Below are positions 45,042 through 55,346 of a stretch of DNA of 64,000 nt, one piece after another (the stretch's first letter is position 1; each line of letters begins with the position of its first letter). This stretch comes from Megamerina dolium (lineage: Eukaryota; Arthropoda; Insecta; Diptera; Megamerinidae), in contig OY978525.1 in the NCBI GenBank assembly GCA_963854835.1, forward strand, positions 44,517,554 to 44,581,553, in the 5' to 3' direction. The notes beneath the pieces are model-generated. The model was given only the letters and a program-made list of their open reading frames with translations. It did not search any database and was not told the DNA's origin. The position numbers and the translations under genes are program-made.

Positions 45042-45443
45042 TTAAATTATAATATTAGGAGCCGGGTAATTAGAACGTGCAGGAGCTCTATGCGTTTCAT
45101 TCGCAGGTACAAATGGAACCATGGCAGGGGTAGTGTGTGGTATCGGGTCGATATTAGGAGCCGCTGACGGTTGCAGTGTAGCATGATGACAGGAGCAAGC
45201 AGGAGCAGAAGTTATAGAAGCTGGTAGAACACGCTGGCGTGGGGTTTCCTCTCGTCTAGTAATGACGATTTCACGTTTTTTCTTCAACGGCATTGAAATA
45301 AAACGAGGACAAAAGCGCAGTGGATGATCTCGATCACACACACGACAATCACGACGTTGCCTCGCCAACACACTCTTTTTCCATGACTCAAGAGGAGGAC
45401 GAACGGGGCTCCGATGGTTCAAGTCTTGGTTTCTCGAAGTCAT
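45042..45443 (-). CDS. BEL-4 extra 3' ORF with gag-like zinc knuckle
   Basis: 133 residues from an ATG at 45,443, downstream of the Pol end. A single C-x2-C-x3-H-x4-C motif (CRVCDRDHPLRFC) followed by PRFISMPLKKKREIVI closely parallels the first knuckle of BEL Gag (BEL-3: HTLRSCPDFLKLSVEERFN). The C-terminal half is rich in P, A, H and T with a CSCHH patch. It is not part of Pol by frame. It could be a captured or duplicated Gag segment acting as a nucleic-acid-binding accessory protein; function unknown. Confidence 0.6.
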   Translation of the reverse strand: MTSRNQDLNHRSPVRPPLESWKKSVLARQRRDCRVCDRDHPLRFCPRFISMPLKKKREIVITRREETPRQRVLPASITSAPACSCHHATLQPSAAPNIDPIPHTTPAMVPFVPANETHRAPARSNYPAPNIII

Positions 45444-45489
45444 GGTTAAACGGGCAATACAAACAAAAAAAAGAAAAAAAAAATATGCA

Positions 45490-45750
45490 TTAGAATTTTG
45501 CTGGAAAAGTGGAATACGGTTGACACATGGGGAGTACGACAAGCTTTACAACAGGCCGAGTAATTATGCCTTTAGCGGTACGAATATCGGCCACACGTAC
45601 ACGGGAATCGGGACCTAAGTACGTCCTTTGAATCCGACCGAGCCTCCACTCGTGCGGAGGTAAATGTTCATTGAGTATGACCACTAGATCTCCTACACAA
45701 ACGTCGGTTTCTGGGGTCTTCCATTTAGTGCGTTTGTGTAGTTCCTTCAG
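45490..45750 (-). pseudogene. BEL-4 Pol C-terminal domain
   Basis: VVILNEHLPPHEWRLGRI, TYLGPDSRVRVADIRTAKG and TRPVVKLVVLP are the usual C-terminal end of BEL integrase (beta-barrel DUF5641-like). It is in a different frame from the integrase core, so one indel separates them. Confidence 0.85.
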
Positions 45751-46730
45751 GTATTCTTCTTTTCATTCATGCAGAAGGTTTGGTGGATTATCCTAAGACG
45801 TTTCCACCGATTAAGTACACTCAAGGCTCGACCTGCTACATCGGGTTCAGGAGGTGCTAATAAAGGCGACCCGCTCAAAAAATGGCCAGGCGTAAGGGGG
45901 GCTAAGTCTGCTGGGTTGTCAGACATTTGGCTTAAAGGCCTCGAGTTGAGGCATGCCTCGATACGAGCGAGTAAGGTACTGAACTCCTCTAGAGTGTACT
46001 TCAAATTGGGGGGAAGCTTCTTTAGGTGGGCTTTGAAGCTCTTTACGCCGGCTTCCCATAGACCACCCATATGGGGAGCCTCAGCGGGAATGAACCGCCA
46101 TTCTAAATTTTGATGGCTATGTGATGATTCCACGTTTTCATGTATGTGACGTAAAAACTTCTCGTTTTCGGCTCGTAGTGCACGAGAAGTACTAACAAAG
46201 GATGATCCGTTATCAGAGAAGATAGTTGCCGGACATCCACGACGGGAGAAGAAACGAGAAAACACTGCGAGAAAAGTAGGTATAATCTCACTCGTGGCCT
46301 CTAAGTGTATAGCCTTTGTGGCAAAGCATACGAACACGCAAACGTAACCTTTCGTAATGCGACATGCACGGCCAAGGTATGACTTAATGTCAAATGCGCC
46401 GGCCATATCTACACCGGTAGTGAAGAATGGTCTAGTGAGGGAAGTACGTTCGGGTGGCAACGCGGCCATTATCTGTGTATACTGCTTTCGCTTTTCGAGT
46501 ACACATATTTTGCATTTATACACGGTCGTTTTGACTAAATTCTTCAATTTGGGAACCCAATATTCCATGCGTATCAAACGCAGAAGTACCTGGTTAGCAC
46601 TATGCATAGACACGACATGCACAAACTCAATCAATAGTTGGGTGAATCGACCAGCATATGGGAGAAGAATAGGGAATCTCTCTCTGTAAGAGAGAGCCGG
46701 GGAATGAACCAAGCGGCCATTCATACGCAT
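45747..46730 (-). CDS. BEL-4 integrase, intact core
   Basis: A 327-residue open frame. The zinc-binding N-terminus (HSANQVLLRLIRMEYWVP, CKICVLEKRK) precedes the DDE core: TTGVDMAGAFDIK (D), TIFSDNGSSFVS (D), MGGLWEAGVKSFK (E), then the conserved LTPGHFLSGSPLLAPPEPD. No stop or frameshift is seen in the core; a frameshift follows at about 45,760. Integrase joins cDNA ends to the host chromosome. The frame start is internal; in the element it is part of a Gag-Pol polyprotein. Confidence 0.9.
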   Translation of the reverse strand: MRMNGRLVHSPALSYRERFPILLPYAGRFTQLLIEFVHVVSMHSANQVLLRLIRMEYWVPKLKNLVKTTVYKCKICVLEKRKQYTQIMAALPPERTSLTRPFFTTGVDMAGAFDIKSYLGRACRITKGYVCVFVCFATKAIHLEATSEIIPTFLAVFSRFFSRRGCPATIFSDNGSSFVSTSRALRAENEKFLRHIHENVESSHSHQNLEWRFIPAEAPHMGGLWEAGVKSFKAHLKKLPPNLKYTLEEFSTLLARIEACLNSRPLSQMSDNPADLAPLTPGHFLSGSPLLAPPEPDVAGRALSVLNRWKRLRIIHQTFCMNEKKNT

Positions 46731-46739
46731 TATACCACG

Positions 46740-47370
46740 TGAGTCAATGAACGGATTAAGTGGGAGTAGGTCACTCTTACGTGGAATTCAAATTTTCTTT
46801 GTTAAATCCGCATACTCTTAGGGGAAATGCCGCATTTGGCAGAGCACAATAAGCTTATTTCCGGTGAAAGCTATCTCCTCTGACGAGATACTCAGAGACG
46901 TAATACAATGCTCAGTTCGTCGAGTAGCCTGAGAATTATGAATAAATCTGAACATATATGCAATAACGCGTAATGCGCGTGGGAGAGATGAAAACCGTTT
47001 CAAAATATCATCAGATTCCAATCTCACGTAGTGAGATTTTATTGTTCTTGTTTCGGGAATGCCCATCAAATCCTTCGTTAAGGATGTAATCGGCCAATTT
47101 TTAACCACGGCGACCCTTGCCACCATAATCCATGATAAGCCAGTTCCTTAGCCGTAGTTCCTGGGGTTGCCAGATCAGCAGGGTTGTCAGAAGAGCTGAC
47201 ATGAAACCAATTAGAGCTTCCAACTTTCTCGATAATGGAAGACACTCGATTCGCCACAAATGTCATTCAGTGACATGGGGGTTTTTGTAGCCATGAGAGA
47301 ACAATGGTTGAATCGGTCCAAGCAAACAACGTGTATGTTGAAATGTGAAGTTGTGGTATCAAGGAATCTA
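46740..47370 (-). pseudogene. BEL-4 RNase H C-part and integrase linker
   Basis: SSSDNPADLATPGTTAKEL (about 47,200) and YHGLWWQGSPWL in one frame, then KNWPITSLTKDLMGIPETRT and LRVIAYMFRFIHN (47,126-46,950) in another, match the BEL RNase H-integrase linker. Several frameshifts. Confidence 0.8.
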
Positions 47371-48487
47371 GCATATGAGCCAATAAATCCGGTCCACAAA
47401 GCTAGAGCCATGGTAACGATTGATTTTTACGGGGGCGGAACGCGATTTTGCCGCCAGCAAATGGGTATAAATTTCACCCGTAGGATTCTTCATACACATA
47501 TCCACAGAACCATCGCAAAAACCGTGAAATTGCACGGTGCCGTCTGGGGAAAATTGCACAAAATGGGGAATGCGTATGGCGGTCAGATTGGATAATCTGA
47601 TAAAAACTTCTGCCAGCTATGAAGGGTTAACGGCTTGATAGCTTCATCCCAATCGTTACCGCCGAGCAACAGTTGTTGCATCAACATCTTCGCAACAATG
47701 ATTTTGGGTGCCAACCATCCGGCAGGGCCGAATAACTTGGCAATCATTGAAAGAACCTCGCGTTTTGTAAAAAAGGCTTTGTTCGGGAGTGAGCCTGGGG
47801 TAAAGAAAAAATAATCTGAGCCCGCATTCCATTTGAGCCCTAGCGTCTTTGCAGTACTGGTCCGAAATATTCAGGAACTCAGAATCCAAAAGATGATCTG
47901 CAGGAAGGTCTTTAAGAACATCTTGGTGGTTCGATGTCCATTTCCTCAGCGAGAATCCTGCTGTGTTCAACACAGAGGCGAGTTGCTTTCGCGCAGTGGT
48001 AGCTCCGTTCAGCGTATGAGCTCCGGCAAGTACGTCATCTACGTACATTGAGTGTTTTAAAATATCGGAAGCGATCGGGTTAACCAGTTCATTCTCTTGT
48101 GCGAGTTGCAAGAGAGTTCTTATGGCTAAATATGGCGCACAGTTCACGCCGAATGTGACAGTTTGGAGCTCGAAGCTCTGCAGTTCTTCGTTTTGGGATT
48201 TTCGAAAAAAATTCGTTGGTACGGGGTGTGCTTTGGATGCACGAGAATTTGCCGATACATCTTTTCAATGTCAGCTTTAAAAACGAATCTGTAAAGCCTC
48301 CATCTGAGAATCAGAACCATTAAATCTGATTGGAGTATAGGACCAGTACATAACACATCATTGAGACTTTTGCCGCTTGAGGTACGGCTAGATGCATTAA
48401 AAACCACACAATGTTTCGTGGTCGTACTGTCGGGCTTCACCACCGCATGATGGTGGTACGATAAATCGGGAGCTGAATTCACATTAT
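47370..48487 (-). pseudogene. BEL-4 RT and start of RNase H
   Basis: RT fingers (48,482-48,144; HCVV replaces the LRVV of BEL-3), then the palm with YVDDVLAGAH (48,147-47,656), which shifts frame near 47,855 after NISDQ. RNase H follows in 47,600-47,370 with VQFHGFCDGSVDMCMKNP, whose D (FCDGS) is the first catalytic residue. The palm box is intact. Confidence 0.87.
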
Positions 48488-49130
48488 GAGCAAAAACACT
48501 CTTTACTATGCGCCATTGCAGACCGAATATGTTTGAAGTTTATTCGGTTAAATTAAGTGCTAAATATTGCATAAATATAATGTGATTTTTTGGCAACACT
48601 ATTTTTGGCAGCTCAGCTGTTTTCGTGTAACATGTTACTGTCAAACATGTTCAGTTTGGTCTATAATTTAACCATAAATCGATTTACAAACGAACAACGC
48701 TTGCAGATTATTGAACTTTATGATCAAAATTCATGCTTGTTTAAGAAGTGCATCGTGCATTTTCTTGTGTTCAGCGACAAAGCTCATTTCTGGTAGAATG
48801 GATAGGTGAATAATCAAAATTGCCGTATTTGGTGTAAAGAGCAGCCAGAAGCATTGCAAGAACTACCAATGCATTCCGAAAAATGCACTGTTTGGTGTGG
48901 GTTATGGGCCGGTGGCATCATTGGACCGTACTTTTTCAAAGACGACGAAGGCAGGAACGTTACTGTGAATGGCGAGCGATGATTACAAACTTTTTTGCCC
49001 AAAATGGAAGAGTTGGACTTGAGTGACATGTGGTGTCATCAAGACGGTGCCACATGCTACACAGCACGCGAAACAATGGCCCAATTGAGAGGCGAGTTTG
49101 GTGAACAGTTTCTGCCATATCCACCTTCCG
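48488..49130 (+). pseudogene. mariner-superfamily transposase fragment, internally deleted
   Basis: RFTNEQRLQIIELYDQNSC (about 48,690) is joined through FKK directly to VFSDKAHFW (48,765), so HTH2 and the linker are missing. Next come NNQNCRIW, MHSEKCTVWCGLWAGGIIG and WCHQDGATCYTARETM (second Asp), to GEFGEQF, where similarity ends before the third Asp. Several stops. It resembles the 38.9-kb element in motif order but is a different family. Confidence 0.8.
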
Positions 49131-49209
49131 ATAGTTGGCACAAATTTTTGTATCTGCAGCGAATACTAGTATCCTATGCTCGTAAGATTCTAAACAACGT
49201 GCAACGTCT

Positions 49210-49490
49210 AGATTGCTTACATCAAATCAAAGAATTTGTGTTCGAAAATCGTCGATTAACAGAGATCTTACTGATATTGTTAAAATATCGGTGAAAAACA
49301 TTTTGAAAGACCCTTTGTGCCTGAGAAAAGTCAAATCTCGATTGGTTCCAAAACGCTTAAGTGTCTAGTTGAAGTGTGTGAATAATAAGGCTATGAAGCA
49401 CCGCGAACTGAAGATCTTTTGTGCAGAAGTGTGTGAAACAATGCTTTCTGATTATCGGGACAAGATGAAACGAATTATTTCCTGAGATGG
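49210..49490 (+). pseudogene. Second mariner fragment (N-terminal half)
   Basis: The sequence HQIKEFVFENRRLT (49,218) and, after frameshifts, KNILKDPLCLRKVKSRLVP and CETMLSDYRDKMKRII (to about 49,484) match the HTH-to-D1 part of another mariner family. It ends just before the first catalytic Asp region. Confidence 0.65.
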
Positions 49491-49644
49491 GACTTGGCTA
49501 TCCCGGAAATTAAACTTAACAAGATTATTAGTTAGCATAAGTTTATTGTGTGAAGTGGAAATTAATAAAATTGTTTAAAATTATAACTAATTTCCCGGTA
49601 TTTTTTGCTTATAGTAGTGTATGAAGGCTAAGTGTTCTCTGTGC
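49491..49644. other. Short AT-rich spacer
   Basis: About 150 bp; nothing recognised. Confidence 0.5.
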
Positions 49645-50570
49645 CGTACATAAGATGGGAGACCCCATAATTTGCATCATGTACCTTGGACTAAGTCCCG
49701 ATAGCATCGCCTACAAGGTTCTATGGGGCGTATTGTGTGAAAGATTGAAGCCTCTGCTTAGCAATGAACTTCATCAGTATGGCTTCAGACTAGGTTATTC
49801 TATCATCAACCAGATTTTCACACTACACCAAATCCTGGAGAAGCTTCTAGAAAGTCAGATCGACACATATCATCTAATTGGGGGTGGGGGATTACCTCTA
49901 CACAACAGTGTATATGTTCGGTATTCCTGTGAAGCTCATTCGTCTTTGCAGTGACAATATATAACTCCTGTTGGGCAGTGAAAATAAGGAAGGACCTCTC
50001 TCGGCAAGATGATTCGTTATCGTGCGACTTGTTCAATCTTATTATGGAGACGATAATACGAGCTACTGATTTATGATATAATGGCACTATCTTCGCCAAA
50101 AGTGTCATGCTGTTGTCGTATGCCGATGAAGGGCTTTATCTGTCTTGGAACCACCATTAACATCAATAATTATCATCAACCTGGATATATTGCGAAGGAT
50201 TGCTATTGCTAAAAGGTACTACTTTGGGCTAAGTAAGCAATTGAGAAGTCGAGCCCTCTTTCGAGCTACGAAAAGTCCACTCTACATGCCTCTCATCATC
50301 CCTGTCCTTACATATGCCCCCGAAAATTGGACATATTTCACCTCAGATGAGAGAATGCTGGGAGGTTTCAAAAGAAAAGTCCTACGCAAAATCTATGGAC
50401 CTACGAGTATTTGCGTTTATAGCGAGTATTGAATAAAGTACAACCATGAGTTGTAAGCGCATTAAAACTGTAAATCGTATTAAAATATAGCAAACTGTGC
50501 AGGCTAGGTTATGTTGAGCGAATGGAAGAACACGCTCCGGCTAAGAAGGAGTTATATTCGGAGAGAGAAT
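49645..50570 (+). pseudogene. RTE-clade LINE fragment, copy RTE-2
   Basis: Degenerate plus-strand RT: SIAYKVLWGVLCERLKPLLS and YGFRLGYSIINQIFTLHQILEK (49,690-49,850), an eroded palm including SCCCRMPMK in place of the YADD region, then KRYYFGLSKQLRSRALFR (50,212) and YAPENWTYFTSDERMLGG (50,310-50,365), and a C-terminal RMEEHAPAK (50,520). It is strongly decayed relative to RTE-1, so of an older wave. Confidence 0.85.
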
Positions 50571-51135
50571 TCTTCATCTTTTTCGGCTAACCATAAATCA
50601 AGCTAAGTTTTGGTTTCCTTGAAAGAAGTGAAGTGTTGGTCATCAAGGCCTTACATCATGGAGCGAAACAACTGGTAATCCGAAGGAGCGATGTTTGGGC
50701 TTTAATGCGGGTGGTGCCGCACGTTCCATTTAAGCTTTTCCAATGCGCACTTAACACGTAATCGGACACTGCCGTGTTGAAAAATCACTTTATCGAGTCT
50801 TTTTGTATATTTTGGCCATTTTTCCTTCAGTGTTAGGGCCAATTGCATCAATTGTTGTTGGTAGCGTTCACCAGTGATTATCCCACCCATCCATCTGATC
50901 CCACCATAATCAGAGCTGGGAACCATGTATAATTTGCTTAGTCGTCGTTGTTGAAGCAGAGCCAGGGTATCCATAAGATCTTTTATATTTCGGATTTATC
51001 GTAATGGATACATTTTTCATAAAGAATTGCCAGTTTTACACTTCTAATGATTTTGCAAGATCATCTTGCGTTTACACGAATCTTCATCGAAGAAAGCCTT
51101 CAATTTTTCCTTACGATCCATTTGAATGTCAAAGT
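50571..51135 (-). pseudogene. mariner transposase fragment (DD34D, mellifera/mauritiana-like)
   Basis: On the minus strand DRKEKLKAFFDEDSC (51,120), then ASTTTTKQIIHGS (about 50,955), ERYQQQLMQLALTLKEKWPKY and DKVIFQH (50,875-50,785), and APSDYQLFRSM (50,680) followed by DDQHFTSFKETK and AEKDEEF. The second Asp has become Gly (QHGSV where QHDNA is expected). Several stops and missing segments. Confidence 0.75.
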
Positions 51136-51377
51136 TTCTTGTGGGTATTCAACTAAGTTTAGTTGCCATTCGAAATAGAGTAAATAATTACTACACCAAT
51201 TTCAATTTAATATCCATCCTTCATTTCTTTTCAACAAACCCATATAAATATTGAAAGTGTAAAGTAATGTTTTTTCAGGTTACAAATGTTACATCAATAA
51301 TCAACAAATTAAATATATTTAGCAGAATTTCATTTCATTTTATTTCATCTCATAGTAAAATCTTATCGTCAACATCA
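51136..51377. other. AT-rich spacer, nothing recognised
   Basis: About 240 bp between the mariner scrap and the 5' truncation point of J3. No coding sequence. Confidence 0.6.
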
Positions 51378-53736
51378 GCAACAGCAATATAAAGAATTTT
51401 TCTCAACTCTTGGTAGCAAATTCTTGGTTGCTGGCGATTTCAACGCCAAACACACTCACTGGGGCTCCCGCTTAATAACTCCAAAAGGCAGAAGACTATG
51501 TTCAATCATCACTAACCACGGCTACGATGTTATTTCAAATGGTCAACCGACATATTGGCCGACGGACAAGAGGAAAATACCCGATCTCATAGACTTTGGA
51601 GTCGCCAAAGGTTTGCAGATGGAAAATATCTCCACAGAGTGTAATTATGATCTATCATCTGACCACTCACCCACGGTAATATCTATAAAATCACCAAGCC
51701 CATAAGGCATTTGCGTTAGAAAGAAAATAGACTGGTTAAAATTCAAGAAATATATAAATTCCCATCTTCCTCTGAGTACTGTATTAAGAAATGGACACGA
51801 TGTAGACTCAGCACTCGAAAAATTCAACCAGCTCTCAGGTAGCCACCTGCACAAAGGTATGCAAGCAATCAAACTATAGCCCATACACACCAGCCGACAT
51901 TGAATTTCTAGTAAGACAGAAAAGAAAACTCCGAAGACAATGGCAAGAATTCAGATCACCGAATCTGAAAACACAGCTACAGCACTGCACTCGAAAGTTA
52001 AAGCAAGCCTTAAAAAATAAAAACAACAAAGAGTTAGAAGAGCTTATAGCGAAATTAACACCTGGTGAAGCGTCAGACTACTCTTTGTGGAAATCAGCAA
52101 AAAACTCAAATCGGCCAATTCTCACTGATTCCCCCATCCGTTTGAGTGACGGTAATTGGGCTAGAAGCAACTGTGAAAAGGGTTTGGCTTTTGCAAACCA
52201 CCTAAAAAGTGTGTTTACACCCAATCCACCCTCTTCACAGTCCTCATTACCAATATTAACTTCTCAACCTTGCTCAATAACGCTCAAAATTAAAAAAAAG
52301 GACATATTCAAAGCAATTTATAAAGATTTAAACCCAAAAAAATCACCTGGTCCAGATAAAATTACCGGTAAAATGATAAAAGAGCTACCTCCGGCTTCAG
52401 TAATTCATCTGATGCACATTTTCAATGCTATCCTTCGTATTAAACACTATCCCAAATGCTGGAAAACTTCAAAAATTATTATGATAGCAAAACCAGGAAA
52501 AGACCCTACAAAAGTTGCATCGTACAGACCTATCAGCCTCCTGCCTCTACTTTCTAAAGTATTCGAAAAACTACTTGTCATGAATATAACTCCATTTATT
52601 AATCTCAACCAATTGATTCCTCAACATCAGTTTGGATTTAGAAAACAGCACGGCACAATAGAACAAGTCCACCGCATTGTAACTCTGATAAGGAACACTT
52701 TTGAAGAAAAAAAGTATTGCTCAGCTGTCTTTCTTGATATCACTCAAGCTTTCGATAAAGTATGGCACGATGGCCTTATTTACAAACTCAAACTATTACT
52801 GCCTGCAAATGTCTCCTCATTGCTTAGTAGCTACCTAACGAAAAGACAATTTCTCTTACATCACAAGGATTACACAACAAATCCAAGGGAAGCGTTTTGG
52901 GCCCCTTACTGTATCTCTTATATACTACAGATATGCCCAGCAATAACTATACATTTATATCGACCTTTGCAGATGATACGGCAATATTGTGCACTCGCTC
53001 TAACCCCATAGAAGCTACTAAACTCCTGCAGACTCATATCGATTCTCTCGAAATCTGGCTAGCAAAATTGCGTATAAAAGTCAATGAATCAAAGAGCGTA
53101 CATGTAACCTTCACGCTAAGGCCAGATACATGTCCAACACTTAAAATTAATGGCCAATCAGTTCCACAATGTTCCTCAACAAAGTACCTGGGTATTCACC
53201 TCGACAGAAGGCTGACTTGGAAAAATCACATAGAGGCAAAGAAAACTCAGATCAAGCTTAAAATTAATCAGTTATAGTGGCTGATACACAAAAGATCAAA
53301 GTTGAATCTCGAATACAAAGTGCTATTATATAAAGCAATCCTGAAGCCAATCTGGACTTATGGTATTCAGTTTTGGGGCACCGCATCTCCCTCAAATATC
53401 GAAAAATTGCAGCGAATACAATCCAAGTGTCTGCGAATTATTGTAAACGCGCCTTGGTATATGAGGAACGTTAACATCCATCGAGATTTAAATGTACCCA
53501 CAATTTCTGAGGAAGTTGCAATGTCTTGCAGAAGCTACGGGGCATCGTCGATTAAAAACAAAAAACACACTGAATATGCTGTGAAATTGCTATACCTCGT
53601 GACTCAACAAATTGTGATGGAACGTTGGGAATATCACATAATTTTATTTAGTTTGTAAGATTTGATCACTTATTGTTAGTTTCTAAGTACTTTTAGAAAG
53701 ATCCATTAAAAAGCTTGTTAATAAAAAAAAAACAAA
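51378..53736 (+). mobile_element. Jockey-clade LINE, copy J3 (5'-truncated)
   Basis: It begins inside the ORF2 endonuclease (aacagcaatataaag) and ends in an A-rich tail at about 53,726-53,736. Very similar to J1 and J2. Internal deletions relative to J2 are described in the pseudogene entry. Confidence 0.93.
51381..53600 (+). pseudogene. J3 ORF2, broken
   Basis: Endonuclease piece with VAGDFNAKHTHWGS (51,424-51,703, ended by a stop), then linker and RT (52,085-53,011) with FLDITQAFDKVWHDG. A deletion of about 27 bp removes the LDIHAGVPQ part of the GVPQGS motif near 52,885 and shifts the frame. The FADDTAILC box is intact at 52,965-52,990. A stop lies at about 53,276, and about 54 bp are deleted near 53,538 (SYGASS junction) in the C-terminus. 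Dead. Confidence 0.9.
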
Positions 53737-54265
53737 CAAAGCAATTAAATTCTGCTTTGTACTGTAAAAATAACGGTGTTGTGGAACTGCACCAACCGCT
53801 ATTGATAATTTTTATAAGCTGCATGGGTCCATATTCTGCATGAGTGTATATTTCCTGGGATATGGAAAAGTATATATATTCTTAATCAACGAGGTCTAAA
53901 AATTCGATTCAACAATTTATGTCTCTGAGTTTGTTCGTCTGCCTATATATTTGCCATCTGCCTGGTTCTCACGATAACTTGAACAAATATTGGGATATTT
54001 TAAAGAAATTTGATATGAGTGACCAAGGGTGCGGATGCGATTGATAAAGAGCATTATCAGTTGGAGGTAACTCCCACACGCAGTGATAAAAAATATTGAA
54101 ATTTGAAAATTTTAACCTCACTGAAAATGTGGGGAAGTGCTTGCTGGTGGCCCGCTAAATGACAAGGCTTGCTTAATGATGATGTGGTTATTGTTGTTTC
54201 ATTTATTATAACAGTTTATGGAAAAAAAAACTTCTTACAGACTAGAAAACATTATTAAAATAGTT
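53737..54265. repeat. Noncoding; contains a piece of a dispersed repeat
   Basis: The stretch 53,860-54,090 (ggaaaagtatatatattctt, ttcaacaattt, ttcgtctgcc, cacgataacttga) resembles 59,965-60,160 in word order, so both are copies of one noncoding repeat. The rest is unassigned. Confidence 0.6.
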
Positions 54266-54269
54266 TAGG

Positions 54270-54628
54270 TTAAGTTATGAGGCCGCCCTAAGATTACCTA
54301 ATGAATAGCGCAATGTCTCTAACATCCATGGGTGCAAGCTCAGTGGTATCTGTAAAAAAGGCAATCCCCAGTAGAGTGTGCCATCTGCGTGCCAAGGCGG
54401 GACATCTACAGGGGAAGTGGTAAACAGTTTCCTCCTCTTCCTCGTCCTGGCAGCTGCGACAAAAATCGTTGGCCGGTAAACCAAGCCTTGCAGCATTCCT
54501 ACCTACAAGCCAGTAGTAACACAAGAGCTCTCATCCCGCCATCTTCTGTTGGGTATGGTGAGGTAATGTTGTGTGACAAGAAGCTTGCATCTTGCAAGCG
54601 GAATTTCTGCTTGATACATAGATCTCTG
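54270..54628 (-). pseudogene. L2 C-terminal region with zinc finger
   Basis: IPLARCKLLVTQHYLT (about 54,600), RLGLPANDFCRSCQDEEEEE and YHFPCRCPALARRWHTLLG (54,490-54,380). The C-x2-C...H-x3-C arrangement is typical of the end of LINE ORF2 after RNase H. Frame changes near 54,520. Confidence 0.8.
54615..54628. repeat. Target site duplication of SINE copy 3, left
   Basis: tacatagatctctg, repeated exactly at 54,994-55,007 on the other side of the SINE. Confidence 0.92.
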
Positions 54629-54993
54629 TGTGTGGGTGCCGTAGCTCAGTGGTTAGTGTGTTCGCCTTCTGATCTGTAGGTCGTGGTTCAATCTCCGGCT
54701 GATGCATAACAAATTTAATATCGATGGATTTTTCTTTCGAATGGTACCCACCTGTCGGCAAGCAATTGGCAATTCTTCCGACAGTAACAACTTGCCATGA
54801 AAAAGCTTCTAAAAAGAACTCTGTGGCAAAGCTCAGAAAAAGTGATGTCACAAGTGTTCTGCCGTTCGGAACCGGATAAAATAAGTAGGTCCCTTCTAAT
54901 ACTGTCCAAATTTAAGACGCACAATAGTAATAGAAGAGAAGCTCGGCCCATGAGCCATTTGGGGCTTTAAGTGCCACATATTTATTTATTTTT
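54629..54993 (+). mobile_element. tRNA-derived SINE, copy 3 (complete, with TSD)
   Basis: A 365-bp insertion with tRNA-like head (box A tagctcagtgg at 54,642; box B ggttcaatctc at 54,685), the family body, and tail cacatatttatttatttttt. A perfect 14-bp duplication (tacatagatctctg) flanks it, and removing it restores continuous RNase H/C-terminal LINE sequence. This sets the true ends of the family and shows LINE-type target-primed insertion. Confidence 0.95.
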
Positions 54994-55007
54994 TACATAG
55001 ATCTCTG
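54994..55007. repeat. Target site duplication of SINE copy 3, right
   Basis: tacatagatctctg, the exact partner of 54,615-54,628. Confidence 0.92.
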
Positions 55008-55305
55008 GTAACCTAGTGCCCCATCTCTCTAATTCATCTATCTCACAGTTCCCTGGAATATCCCTATGTCCCGGTACCCATACAATGTGTACATTGTAGT
55101 GCTCTCCTAGTTCGTTAAGATCTGAGCGGCATTTTAGGACAAGTGCCGATTTGGCGAACGTTCCTGCAAGAGTTTTAATAGCAGCTTGGCTGTCGGTGTA
55201 GAGATAAACATCTTTGAAAGATATTGTATTAGAGCGGAGCTACATTGCCGCCTCCTTTATAGCCATAATCTCAGCTTGAAAAACACTGCAAAAGTTGGGT
55301 AATTG
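55008..55305 (-). pseudogene. L2 RNase H
   Basis: FQAEIMAIKEAAM (the catalytic Glu), DVYLYTDSQAAIKTLAGT (Asp), and HIVWVPGHRDIPGNCEIDEL (the last Asp/Glu region) run in one frame with a single stop after AAM. The fold is complete except for the first Asp strand, cut off at the palindrome at 55,306. Confidence 0.87.
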
Positions 55306-55346
55306 GAACTTAAGCTTAACGTGTAAGGAGCGTTAAGCTTAAGTTC
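55306..55346. repeat. Perfect 16-bp-stem palindrome at LINE/SINE junction
   Basis: gaacttaagcttaacg at 55,306-55,321 and its exact complement at 55,331-55,346, around a 9-base loop. The left arm belongs to the LINE RNase H; the SINE head starts right after the right arm. Confidence 0.95.

Larger units (their letters stand above)
45000..48487 (-). mobile_element. BEL/Pao LTR retrotransposon BEL-4, 3' half
   Basis: On the minus strand it carries RT, RNase H, integrase, the Pol C-terminal domain and a small extra ORF. It begins inside the RT fingers at about 48,487. It is the same family as BEL-3 and faces it tail to tail. LTRs not identified. Confidence 0.9.

Noticed and set aside
45160..45443. 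Host zinc-finger gene
   Set aside because: Position right after BEL integrase on the same strand and similarity to BEL Gag knuckles make an element ORF more likely.
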